Assembly (NCBI GenBank): GCA_020845575.1
Contig: JADLFL010000050.1
Location: 1-43,838, forward strand
Length of the DNA stretch: 43,838 bases
Source: Acidobacteriota bacterium
GTDB taxonomy: Bacteria > Acidobacteriota > Vicinamibacteria > Vicinamibacterales > Vicinamibacteraceae
Direction: 5' to 3'
This document shows positions 34,898-43,838 of the stretch, piece by piece. The notes under the pieces are model-generated. The model searched no databases. It was not told the DNA's origin and was given only the letters and a program-made list of their open reading frames with translations. Positions within the stretch are counted from its first letter, which is position 1, and every line of letters starts with the position of its first letter. Position numbers and translations under genes: made by a program.

Positions 34898-36015
34898 GCG
34901 GAGACTCCTTCGGCGGTCACGGTGAGCACGGCGGTGTCGCCGATCGGCAGGCGGAGCCGGACCATCGCGCCGCCGTCGGGGTGATTCGAGAGCGTGAGGG
35001 ACGCGCCAGGACCGTACAACTCGCGCAGGCGTTCCCGTGTGTTGCGCAGGCCGATCCCGCGCACCGGCAGGCCTTCAGGACCCAGCCTGAATCCGGGTCC
35101 ATCGTCGCGCACCGCCAGGTCGAGCCAGTGCCCCGCTCGCCGCGCCGTCACTTCGATCCGGCCGCACTCCGGCCGCATGGCGAGGCCGTGCTTGATGGCG
35201 TTCTCGGCAATCGGCTGCAGCACTTGATTAGGTACGAGAACCTGCAGCAGGTGTTCCGGCACGTCGACCTCCACCTTGAGCCTGTCCTGGAAGCGCGTGC
35301 GCTGGATGTCGAGATAGCGGCTCAGGACCTCCACTTCCTGGCCGAGCCGCACCTCCTGCACGCCGATCGAATCGAGCGAATGCCTGAGGAGATCGCTGAG
35401 TTGCGTGATCATCTCGTCTGCCGCGCGCGGGTCGCGGTGCACGAGCGTGGAGATCGCGTTGAGCGTGTTGAAGAGGAAGTGCGGATGGAGCTGGCCCTTG
35501 AGCACTTCGAGCTGCGCGCGCGCGAGACGGGCTTCGAGTTGCGACGCGCGGAGCGCGCGATCGACGAAGCGCTTGTAGTAGTGCCACGCCTGGTGGATGG
35601 CGACGAGCACCCAGTACGACTGGAACGCGAGATAGAACTGCGACACAAGCAGCCACGTGAACGGCAGCGGCTCGGGGTCGATGATGGGGATGTGACTGGC
35701 GGCCCAGCGGCACCCGGCATACGCGACGCAGACGAGGAGCGAGACGAGCAGGTGCGCGCCGAGCGACCGCCGCCAGTTGCCGGGCTCCAGCGGGAAGCGC
35801 CGCGCCGTCGCGAAGATGACGGGCGCCAGGATCAGGAAGGGCAGCCACGTGGCGAAGCCCGAGAAGACGATCTCGATCAGGGGCAGATCGATGCCGCGCA
35901 TCCGGTACTGCAGCTCGAGCTGCGGCATCGTGACCAGGCTGAGGGTCACGAGCACCACGGCCAGCGTCAGCCAGCCGCGGCGTTCGATGGCGTCTGTATG
36001 AGAGGCGTTCGGCAT
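34894..36015 (-). CDS. LytS-type sensor histidine kinase (HisKA_7TM-less, His_kinase family)
   Basis: A 373-residue membrane sensor. Four hydrophobic segments lie at about 15-31, 55-71, 87-104 and 119-141. A coiled linker (ALRASQLEARLARAQLEVLK) is followed by the His_kinase domain with GQLHPHFLFNTLNAISTLV (His179 as phosphorylated residue). The ATPase N-box is VLQPIAENAIKHGLAMR, and later motifs are VRDDGPGF and GIGLRNTRERL. The signal is unknown. ATG at 36015 was chosen; a GTG at 36102 would add 29 Ser/Pro-rich residues and cannot be excluded. It is the first gene of the operon with the LytTR regulator. Confidence 0.9.
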   Translation of the reverse strand: MPNASHTDAIERRGWLTLAVVLVTLSLVTMPQLELQYRMRGIDLPLIEIVFSGFATWLPFLILAPVIFATARRFPLEPGNWRRSLGAHLLVSLLVCVAYAGCRWAASHIPIIDPEPLPFTWLLVSQFYLAFQSYWVLVAIHQAWHYYKRFVDRALRASQLEARLARAQLEVLKGQLHPHFLFNTLNAISTLVHRDPRAADEMITQLSDLLRHSLDSIGVQEVRLGQEVEVLSRYLDIQRTRFQDRLKVEVDVPEHLLQVLVPNQVLQPIAENAIKHGLAMRPECGRIEVTARRAGHWLDLAVRDDGPGFRLGPEGLPVRGIGLRNTRERLRELYGPGASLTLSNHPDGGAMVRLRLPIGDTAVLTVTAEGVSA

Positions 36016-36246
36016 GCGCAACGTGTCCACGACCGCCGACCGCAGGCCGCTGAGCCTGAAGGCGCCGGTGTCTGTCGACGGCGGAGACGATGAGGGGGGC
36101 ACCCTGCCGTCCTATCCCGCCGAAGGGCTGGAGCTCAAGCGCTCGGGGACGAGTCGAGACATACATGTGACGAAAAGGATGACGAAGCCGTTCGGAAATC
36201 GTTCGCCCCCCGGTCAGGGCGTGTTCTGGTACCCTGCGTGAAGCCC

Positions 36247-36477
36247 ATGGCCGACCACGCAAACCCAGACGACCAGTACGAAGTGCTCGGAGAGTCAGGG
36301 GACTGCTCCGTCTACCGGTGCGAGCATGGGTGTCTCCACCTGCAGATCGGCGATCTCAATCTTCGCATCGAGGACGACAGATTCGCCGACCTGGCCGAAG
36401 CCGTGGCGGCCGCCACCCAGGCATCTCCCACGCTGCTCCGCTGGGTGCACGCCGCCAACAACGGGCAGGCGCATTAG
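36247..36477 (+). CDS. small Cys/His-motif protein
   Basis: A 76-residue protein from the ATG at 36247 (a GTG at 36238 is also in frame). The only striking block is CSVYRCEHGCLHLQIGDLNL, with three Cys and two His that could bind a metal. An acidic helix follows (IEDDRFADLAEAVAAA). It recalls small DUF6686-like proteins (C-x2-C then LQL..G..), but that match is from memory and weak. It is transcribed away from the LytS operon and lies 165 bp before the esterase on the same strand. No function is assigned. Confidence 0.65.
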   Translation: MADHANPDDQYEVLGESGDCSVYRCEHGCLHLQIGDLNLRIEDDRFADLAEAVAAATQASPTLLRWVHAANNGQAH

Positions 36478-36484
36478 TCTGTCG

Positions 36485-36576
36485 GCACCGGGCAACAGGC
36501 AACCGGTCAGTCGCGTCTGCCCGTATGAGTGCTTTTCGCGCCGAGGACGGGTGGAGCTGTCCGGCGACAGGACCCG
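36485..36576. repeat. GGCAACC units followed by partial copy C of the 108-bp repeat
   Basis: Heptad-like units (CGGGCAA, CAGGCAA, CCGG) lie at 36485-36506. From 36520 to 36576 the sequence matches the right half of the 108-bp element, including GAGGACGGGTGGAGCTGTCC and GGCGACAGGACCCG. The left half is missing. It ends 66 bp before the esterase ATG. Confidence 0.7.
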
Positions 36577-36642
36577 GCCGCCAGATCCCACCGCCGCTTC
36601 GACTGGACAGGTCGCGCGCTTTTCGGGTCTGATCGTCGCGCG

Positions 36643-37371
36643 ATGGAACGTCAGTATCACCAGTGGTTCTCGTCCCGCCTGGGGTTCGACATGGGTCTGG
36701 TCTCCTACGGGCACTACGGCACGCCGCTGCTTGCGTTCCCCACGAGCGGGGGCGACGAGTGGGAGATGCAGGGCCAGTCCATGATCCGCACGCTCTCGCC
36801 CTACATCGAGCAGGGGCGGATCAAGGTCTACTGCGTGCGGTCGGTGAGCGAGTCGTCCTTCTACAACAAGCAGGCGCACCCGTACCACCGGAGCTGGATG
36901 CAGAAGCAGTACGACGAGTACATCAGGTGGGAGGTCGTGCCGTTCATCCACGACCACTGCAAGGGGCTGCCACCCATCGCCGTCATGGGCGCCTCGCTCG
37001 GTGCGTACCACGCGGCCAACAGCGCCTTCAAGCACCCCGATACGTTCAAATGGTGCTTCGCGATGTCGGGCGTCTACGACATGCGCCGGTTCATGGACGG
37101 CCTGTACGACGACAACTTCTACTTCAACAATCCGATCGATTACCTGGGTGCGATCACCGATCCCGGGTTCTACGAGCAGATCGCCTCGTCGCACATCCAC
37201 CTGGCCACGGGCACGGGCGCGTGGGAGCACCCGGAAGAGACATACCGCTTCGCCGCCGTCCTGCGCCGTCGCAACATCCCGCACCACCTCGACGACTGGG
37301 GTGCCCAGGGCGGCCACGACTGGCCGTACTGGCATCACATGATGTGGGAATACGTCGGGAGCAATTTCTGA
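36643..37371 (+). CDS. alpha/beta-hydrolase-fold esterase (COG4947-like)
   Basis: A 242-residue cytosolic protein of the esterase family. The nucleophile elbow is VMGASLGAYHAANSAF (Ser118), preceded by GTPLLAFPTSGGDEWEMQ near the oxyanion region. The C-terminal histidine is in WGAQGGHDWPYWHHMMWEY. There is no signal peptide. The family is often annotated as putative esterase with unknown substrate. The ATG at 36643 begins MERQYHQWFSSRLGFDMGLV; upstream in-frame codons belong to the repeat. It is convergent with, and 30 bp from, the circularly permuted ATP-grasp gene, which suggests a shared pathway. Confidence 0.85.
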   Translation: MERQYHQWFSSRLGFDMGLVSYGHYGTPLLAFPTSGGDEWEMQGQSMIRTLSPYIEQGRIKVYCVRSVSESSFYNKQAHPYHRSWMQKQYDEYIRWEVVPFIHDHCKGLPPIAVMGASLGAYHAANSAFKHPDTFKWCFAMSGVYDMRRFMDGLYDDNFYFNNPIDYLGAITDPGFYEQIASSHIHLATGTGAWEHPEETYRFAAVLRRRNIPHHLDDWGAQGGHDWPYWHHMMWEYVGSNF

Positions 37372-37379
37372 TCTGACGA

Positions 37380-37402
37380 AGGGGCGTTGTAGTGTCGCCC
37401 CT
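37380..37402. repeat. GTAGGGGCGAC-type hairpin that supplies a stop codon
   Basis: AGGGGCG (37380-37386) and CGCCCCT (37396-37402) form a 7-bp stem with a 9-nt loop in the convergent gap. On the minus strand it reads GTAGGGGCGAC, whose TAG is the stop codon of the ATP-grasp gene. It may also act as a two-way terminator. Confidence 0.6.
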
Positions 37403-38774
37403 ACGCGCGATCGCGGCGACGTTCAGCCACTCTGAAGACCGGGACCTGGCCACCGCCGCTCGTCACGTTCGCGAGGCCTGATGCGCTGAGGCGCGTGAGG
37501 AAGCCGGCGACCTTGCCGCGGAAGATGTAGGGTGCGCAGTCGACGAGCATGTCTCGCGTCGTGACGCGGTGCGGGTTCGACTCGACGATCGGGAACGGCT
37601 CGCGACGGATCGGAATGCGCTCCTGCACGATCCACGTGCCTGGCGGCGCCGTCAGCGCCGTCTGGAGCGCCCGCTCCCACGCACTCGCATCGGTCTCCCA
37701 CCCGAGCATCACGCCGTGCCCGCCGAAGTCGTCGGTCGGCTTGAGCACCAGACGATCGCGCCCGTCGCGAGCGAAGGCGACCAGGTCCACGTCGCGTCCG
37801 TCGCTCGTGCGCGTGCGCCGCTCGGCCACCACGCGCGTCCACGGCACGTGCGCGCGGATCACGCCCTGCTCCTCGGTGGAGAAGCGCGCCGCGTGCGTCT
37901 CGTCGGTGAGCACCGCGAAGAACGACTTCTTGTGCGGGATCTTGCAGCGCAGCGTGTTGGCCATGCACACGAGGCCATCGCGATAGGCCTGCATCAGCAC
38001 GCGCGTGTCGTCGGGCCGCGCCACGATGTCGTTGACGAGCGCGCGCCGGTACACGATGTCGATCGGCTGGCCCTGCGCCACGAGCCGTCCGCCGGCGATC
38101 TCCAGATCGCGTGGGTCGGCCACCACCGTCGGGATGCCGCGACGCGTGAAGTGATCAGCGAGGATCTCGAACTCGCTCCACGTGGGCACGCCGCGGAAGT
38201 CTGTGATGAGGATCCGTGGCGGCGATGCGCTGCCGCCCCAGTCCTTGTAACTTGCAAACAGCGCCGCGAGCAGCGCGTCCATCAACGCGTACGGTTCGGC
38301 GGCGAAGTGCTCGCGGAAGCGCGCCATGATCGGCAGGTCCGCGAACACTTCGGCGAGGACCTCCGTGTAACCGAGACCGGCGGGGGACTCCGCGTTGTAC
38401 TCGGCGAACATCAGCGAATCCGGCAGCAGGAACGAGTCGAGCCGGCTCGCCGTGCTCGCGTACGCGTAGCCGGGATCGATCGCCACGAGCGCGCGCTCGG
38501 CGTCGGTCAGGCCGAACTCCGCGAGCAGCGCCTCGTCTGCCATCGCGTCGCCGATGATCCGCTCGCCGATGCGCGCGATGGACTCGCACGCAATCCGCTG
38601 CCGCGCCTCGTCGGCCGCGTCCATGAAGAGCGGGCGGAGGAACGGACAACTGAGGCGCCCTCCGAACACGAGCCGCGCGTCGTGCATGCGCTCGGCATGC
38701 GCTTCCCACCACCCCTGGGACAACTCCCCGCCCTCGCCGAGCAGGGCCATCCATGTCTGCAGCGGATCGGCCAT
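37401..38774 (-). CDS. circularly permuted ATP-grasp ligase (glutathionylspermidine-synthase-like)
   Basis: A 457-residue soluble protein. N-terminal blocks PGYAYASTASRLDSFLLPDS and FAEYNAESPAGLGYTEVLAE resemble the substrate-side motif of circularly permuted ATP-grasp enzymes. A Rossmann-like middle (ILITDFRGVPTWSEFEILAD) follows. The C-terminal ATP site shows RLVLKPTDDFGGHGVMLG (Lys and Gly loop) and TWIVQERI. Enzymes of this group join an amine to a carboxylate with ATP. The actual substrates are unknown. The ATG at 38774 lies 15 bp after the stop of the second ATP-grasp gene, so the two form an operon. The stop codon lies in a palindromic repeat. Confidence 0.82.
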   Translation of the reverse strand: MADPLQTWMALLGEGGELSQGWWEAHAERMHDARLVFGGRLSCPFLRPLFMDAADEARQRIACESIARIGERIIGDAMADEALLAEFGLTDAERALVAIDPGYAYASTASRLDSFLLPDSLMFAEYNAESPAGLGYTEVLAEVFADLPIMARFREHFAAEPYALMDALLAALFASYKDWGGSASPPRILITDFRGVPTWSEFEILADHFTRRGIPTVVADPRDLEIAGGRLVAQGQPIDIVYRRALVNDIVARPDDTRVLMQAYRDGLVCMANTLRCKIPHKKSFFAVLTDETHAARFSTEEQGVIRAHVPWTRVVAERRTRTSDGRDVDLVAFARDGRDRLVLKPTDDFGGHGVMLGWETDASAWERALQTALTAPPGTWIVQERIPIRREPFPIVESNPHRVTTRDMLVDCAPYIFRGKVAGFLTRLSASGLANVTSGGGQVPVFRVAERRRDRA

Positions 38775-38789
38775 CGGAATTTCAGACGT

Positions 38790-39758
38790 TCACGATGAGG
38801 CCGGATTGCCGATGAACCCCGAGGCCGAGCCGAGGCCGAGCATCTGTTCCCACTTGGGGAACATGTTGCTCTGGTGGCCGTTGAGGGCACGGTCGATGCA
38901 GAGGCGGGCCATCTTGTCGACGACCATCTCGAAGTAGAACGGCGTGATCCGATCGCGTTCGAAGTCGGGGGCCGGGTTCAGGAAGTCGATCGCATACGGC
39001 ACGCCGTCCTGGATCCCGAACTCGATCGTGTTCATCTCGTAGCCGAGCGCCTCGTTGATCGTCTGCGCGTCCTTCACCACGCGCGCGCCGAGTTCGGCCG
39101 AGAGGTAGTCGTGCTGGATCAGGTACTGCCGTGCGTGCGGGTCGTACACCACGGGCACGATGTCGTGCTTGCCGAACGTGAAGCAACGCACGTACTTGTC
39201 GAAGTGCACGAACTGCTGGAGCGTCATGCAGTACGGCGCGGTGCCGTCGTAGGCCGCGAGCAGTTCCTCGCGCGAGTGCACCTTGTACACGTGCTTCCAG
39301 CCGCCGCCCGAGAACGGCTTCAGGATCGCCGGCCGCCCCGTGTAATCGAGCCAGCCGTCCCAGTCGAGCGGATAGCCCATGTTGCGCAGCGACGCGGGCT
39401 GGATGTCCACGTCCTGCGGGTAGGCCTTCTGCGGCAGCAGCACCGTGCGCGGAATCGCGACGCCGAGACGCGCCATCAGCGAGTAGTTGAAGAACTTGTC
39501 GTCGGCCGTCCACCAGAACGGGTTGTTGATCACGTACGTGCCGTTGAGCACGGCCAGCTTCAGGAAGCCGCGGTAGTACTCCACCTCGTGCGAGATGCGA
39601 TCGACGATCACCTTGTAGCGCTGCGGCTCGTCCATCGGCGATCCGCTGAGCGTGACGTACTCCGCGGTGATGCCATGAGGCTGTCCGAGCTGGTTCACCC
39701 TGTCGATGAACGCCGGAGGAAAGCTGTACTCGCGACCGACGAGCAACCCGATCTTCAT
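38790..39758 (-). CDS. ATP-grasp carboxylate-amine ligase family protein
   Basis: A 322-residue soluble ATP-grasp protein. The N-terminal pre-ATP-grasp domain begins MKIGLLVGREYSFPPAFIDR. The ATP-binding part has RPAILKPFSGGGWKHVYKV (Lys and glycine loop) and TLQQFVHFDKYVRCFTFGKH. The metal site is MNTIEFGI with YAIDFLNPAPDFE (Glu, Asp and Asn ligands). It is unlike biotin carboxylase, Ddl or RimK in detail. GGGAG lies 10 bp before the ATG at 39758; a longer in-frame extension was rejected. It is the first gene of a two-gene operon with the circularly permuted ligase. Confidence 0.85.
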   Translation of the reverse strand: MKIGLLVGREYSFPPAFIDRVNQLGQPHGITAEYVTLSGSPMDEPQRYKVIVDRISHEVEYYRGFLKLAVLNGTYVINNPFWWTADDKFFNYSLMARLGVAIPRTVLLPQKAYPQDVDIQPASLRNMGYPLDWDGWLDYTGRPAILKPFSGGGWKHVYKVHSREELLAAYDGTAPYCMTLQQFVHFDKYVRCFTFGKHDIVPVVYDPHARQYLIQHDYLSAELGARVVKDAQTINEALGYEMNTIEFGIQDGVPYAIDFLNPAPDFERDRITPFYFEMVVDKMARLCIDRALNGHQSNMFPKWEQMLGLGSASGFIGNPASS

Positions 39759-39805
39759 ACGTTGATCTCCCGAGAAAACGGCGCAGTCTACCACGCAAGG
39801 GCAGG

Positions 39806-39852
39806 CCGGCCACCGGTCACCGGGCACCGGATCGCCGGAATGCCGGGCACCG
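39806..39852. repeat. short iterated repeats, CCGGNCA-type units
   Basis: Six units in a row are visible: CCGGCCA, CCGGTCA, CCGGGCA, CCGGATCG, CCGGAATG, CCGGGCA. They start 48 bp upstream of the ATP-grasp start codon. The 441-bp gap 39759-40199 otherwise holds a palindrome at 40084-40114, the elements listed separately, and no gene that I could recognise. Confidence 0.65.
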
Positions 39853-40083
39853 ATCGCGGCTCAGCGCGTGTAGAGGCTCGATTGTATGGGATGCGAGCCG
39901 GACGGCCCGAGAGGCTGACGAAGAGACCCCAGCGGTCCGGCATCCCGGCCTCGGCGGCGGCTGACGGTCGGGCCCTCCCTCCCTCGCGCCAGCCACACAG
40001 CCGATGCCGGGACGCCGTCCACTGGGCGACCCTTCATGGAAAGGAGAACGACGGCGAGACGAAAACCGAACACCCAGCCCATC

Positions 40084-40114
40084 GGGGCGGTCGCCCACAA
40101 AGGGTGCCCCTGCA
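40084..40114. repeat. GGGGC..GCCCC hairpin (GGGGCGAC family)
   Basis: GGGGC (40084-40088) pairs with GCCCC (40106-40110), and GCCC and GGGT pair inside. The minus strand reads GTGCAGGGGCACCCTTTGTG and continues GGCGACC. This is the same family as the palindromes at 22107, 34067 and 37380. Confidence 0.55.
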
Positions 40115-40132
40115 CCTGCAGTCGCGGCGCGG

Positions 40133-40202
40133 GGTAGGGCCGGCTCGGCGAGCCCGGCCGATGTGATCCGGTTGCCGGTTTGCCGGTTGCCCGTTGCCGG
40201 TG
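40133..40202. repeat. GGTAGGGCCG element followed by CCGGTTG units
   Basis: GGTAGGGCCGGCTCGGCGAG, continuing CCCGGCC (40133-40159), is followed by CCGGTTG, CCGGTTTG, CCGGTTG, CCCGTTG and CCGGTG (40168-40202). The run ends at or inside the start of the FAD dehydrogenase gene. The layout equals that at 18287-18327. Confidence 0.65.
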
Positions 40203-41807
40203 CTCTACTACCCTGTGCCGATCGTCGCCAGGCCCCCCGTGGGGGCCCATTCTCCTGACCTGTTCGACAGTAGTCCCGACGCCATCGCCGCGCACCTCGC
40301 CGACGCGGCGCACTACCCCGGCGGTCACGCCGACGTGGTGGCCCGACCCCGCACCGAAGCCGACGTGGCGGCGGTGCTCGCCGACGGGCGCCCCGTGCTC
40401 GCCGTCGGGGCGCAGTCGTCGCTCACCGGCGGCGCCACGCCCGCGGGCGCCATCGTGCTCTCGACGCAGCGGCTGAACGGCGTCGAACCGGCGACAGACG
40501 GGCGCGTGCGCGTGGGTGCGGGAGTGGTCCTGGCCACGCTGCTCGACGATCTCGCGCGGCGTGACCTCGACTTCCCGCCGGTGCCCACGTTCCTCGGCGC
40601 CACCGTCGGCGGCATCGTGGCCACCAACGCCGCAGGCGCGGCGACGTTCAAGTACGGCACCACGCGCGAATGGGTGGACGGCCTCACCGTGGTGCTGGCG
40701 GGCGGCGACGTCATCGATCTGACGCGCGGCGAGCACACCCTCGACGCTTCGGGCACGTTCATCGTCGACGGTCCGGGCGGCAGACGCGTGGTTCCCGTCC
40801 CGACATACGTGATGCCGGACGTCGTCAAGCGATCCGCCGGCTATCACGCTGCGCCCGGCATGGACATCGTCGACCTGTTCATCGGCGCCGAGGGCACGCT
40901 CGGCGTCATCACGTCTGCCTGGCTCCGTGTGCAGCCCGCGCGTGCGGGCCTCTGCTACGTCCTCGTGCCCGTGTCCGACGAGACGCGCGCGCTGGCGCTC
41001 GTCGGCGATCTGCGCGAGCAGTCGCGCGAGACGTGGCGCACGCACGATCCGCAGGGCATCGACGTGGCCGCGATCGAACACATGGACATGCGCTCGCTGC
41101 AGATCCTGCGAGAGGACGGTGCAGACAGGAAGTACGAGGTCGACTGGCCGGCGTCGGCACGCCTGCTCTTGTTGATCCAGCTGGAACTGCCGGCGATCAC
41201 GCAGGAAGAGGCGTACGAGCAGATCAGCAGTGCGCTCGACGATGCCGGTCCCGACACACCGCTCGCACGCTTCTGCCGCCTCCTCGATCGTCACGGCGTG
41301 CTGGACGATGCGGAGCTGGCGTTGCCGGGAGATCGGAAACGCGCGGAGCAGTTGCTCGGGGTGCGCGAGGCGGTGCCTGCCGGCGTGAACGCACGCGTCG
41401 GGCGCGCCAGGCGCGACGTCGACGATCGCATCGCCAAGACGGCGGCGGACATGGTGGTCCCCTTCGAGCGCTTCGCCGAGATGATGGACGTCTATCGCGA
41501 CGGCTTCGCGCGACTCGGGCTCGATGCGGCCACGTGGGGACACGTTTCCGACGGCAACGTCCACCCGAACCTGCTGCCGCGGGACTACAAGGACGTCGAG
41601 GCAGGCAAGGCGCTGATTCTGGAATTCGGCGCGGCGGTGGCGCGTCTCGGCGGGTGTCCGCTGGCCGAGCACGGCGTGGGGCGGCATCCCGTCAAGCAGG
41701 CGTTGCTGCGCCAACTGTATGGCGACTCCGGCATCGAAGAGATGCGCGCCGTGAAGCGCGCCCTCGATCCGAAGAGCCAGCTCGCCCCCGGTGTGCTCTT
41801 CCCCTGA
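40200..41807 (+). CDS. FAD-linked dehydrogenase (D-lactate dehydrogenase/GlcD family)
   Basis: A protein of about 535 residues. An FAD-binding (PCMH) domain spans about 40-220, with PVLAVGAQSSLTGGATPAGA, PTFLGATVGGIVATNAAGAA and LFIGAEGTLGVITSAWLRVQ. An FAD-oxidase C-terminal domain follows to the end, with WGHVSDGNVHPNLLP and CPLAEHGVGRHPVKQ. Such enzymes oxidise D-lactate, glycolate or other 2-hydroxy acids. No Fe-S partner gene (GlcF-like) is adjacent and none is fused. The start is uncertain: TTG 40194, GTG 40200 and GTG 40215 are in frame, and the first two lie in the heptad repeat. No Shine-Dalgarno sequence was seen. Confidence 0.88.
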   Translation: MLYYPVPIVARPPVGAHSPDLFDSSPDAIAAHLADAAHYPGGHADVVARPRTEADVAAVLADGRPVLAVGAQSSLTGGATPAGAIVLSTQRLNGVEPATDGRVRVGAGVVLATLLDDLARRDLDFPPVPTFLGATVGGIVATNAAGAATFKYGTTREWVDGLTVVLAGGDVIDLTRGEHTLDASGTFIVDGPGGRRVVPVPTYVMPDVVKRSAGYHAAPGMDIVDLFIGAEGTLGVITSAWLRVQPARAGLCYVLVPVSDETRALALVGDLREQSRETWRTHDPQGIDVAAIEHMDMRSLQILREDGADRKYEVDWPASARLLLLIQLELPAITQEEAYEQISSALDDAGPDTPLARFCRLLDRHGVLDDAELALPGDRKRAEQLLGVREAVPAGVNARVGRARRDVDDRIAKTAADMVVPFERFAEMMDVYRDGFARLGLDAATWGHVSDGNVHPNLLPRDYKDVEAGKALILEFGAAVARLGGCPLAEHGVGRHPVKQALLRQLYGDSGIEEMRAVKRALDPKSQLAPGVLFP

Positions 41808-41898
41808 CGCCAGCGCCAAGGGGTGAACCCCCAGGCCTCCATCCCGATCCAACGGCCGCCACTGGCATCCGGCGCCCCGATCCGTTACAAGGGGACTC

Positions 41899-43724
<1,826 letters not shown>

Positions 43725-43737
<13 letters not shown>

Positions 43738-43838
43738 AGGTCCAATCCCCCGCAATGGAAGTAGATCGCGGTGGTGAAGTGATCGGGGTTACGGAAGCCA
43801 CCGGCCTTGCGCTTGATGCTCATGATCTTGCTGTTGAG
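43725..43838 (-). mobile_element. ISL3-family transposase, C-terminal fragment
   Basis: The minus strand is open from the window edge and encodes 37 residues ending at a stop at 43725-43727. The sequence NSKIMSIKRKAGGFRNPDHF, continuing TTAIYFHCGGLDLYPR, is typical of the end of IS204/IS1001/IS1096/IS1165 (ISL3) transposases. The rest of the element is outside the window. The stop lies 13 bp inside the M2 peptidase gene. The bases GCCTCTTCCGGGATC just upstream resemble an ISL3 terminal repeat. Confidence 0.8.

Noticed and set aside
37560..37600. A GGTTCGA-like string resembling the T-loop of a tRNA.
   Set aside because: It lies inside the ATP-grasp coding region and no acceptor stem, D-arm or anticodon arm can be built around it.

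Overview
The window looks like chromosomal DNA of an aerobic, high-GC member of the Acidobacteriota, most likely class Vicinamibacteria (subdivision 6). This placement is inference from content: an alternative complex III joined to a caa3-type oxidase, an Oar-like TonB-dependent receptor, many secreted hydrolases with Sec or lipoprotein signals, and the strongly GC-biased codon use. No rRNA or tRNA gene, prophage or CRISPR array was seen. The only insertion-sequence coding remnant is a transposase end at the right edge.

Region 1 (1-9304) is one respiratory block on the + strand: actB (3' end), actC, actD, actE, actF, a small anchored protein, sco, coxB, coxA, coxC, coxD. It encodes a quinol:cytochrome c oxidoreductase (ACIII), a copper chaperone, and a caa3 cytochrome oxidase whose subunit II carries its own cytochrome c domain. 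Most genes overlap or nearly touch, so ACIII and oxidase are probably made together and work as a supercomplex.

Region 2 (9331-18849) has a minus-strand LOR/SDH-like (TIGR00300) enzyme, a divergent Oar-like outer-membrane receptor, a minus-strand MFP-ATPase-permease-permease ABC operon, and a free methionine-(R)-sulfoxide reductase. Region 3 (18956-25764) has a YceI protein, an 830-residue secreted protein with four tandem AEG-type repeats, an ABC-2 exporter pair and a rhodanese-SufE pair.

Region 4 (25831-34021) holds a small nucleotidyltransferase with an overlapping partner gene, two tandem secreted amidohydrolases (the second has lost its metal ligands), a sulfatase, an S9 prolyl oligopeptidase and a PIG-L deacetylase. 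Region 5 (34112-39758) holds a LytS/LytTR-type two-component system, a small Cys-motif protein, an esterase, and two ATP-grasp ligases. The esterase and ligases form the best candidate here for an uncharacterised amide-ligation pathway. Region 6 (40200-43838) has a GlcD-like FAD dehydrogenase, an M2 dipeptidyl carboxypeptidase lipoprotein and an ISL3-type transposase end.

An unexpected layer is the intergenic DNA. At least nine loci carry short runs of 7-8 bp units, each locus with its own unit. A 108-bp element occurs in two near-identical copies plus a 57-bp partial. Small GTAGGGGCGAC-type palindromes recur. Several of these lie so close to genes that they supply a stop codon, a C-terminal tail or a start codon.
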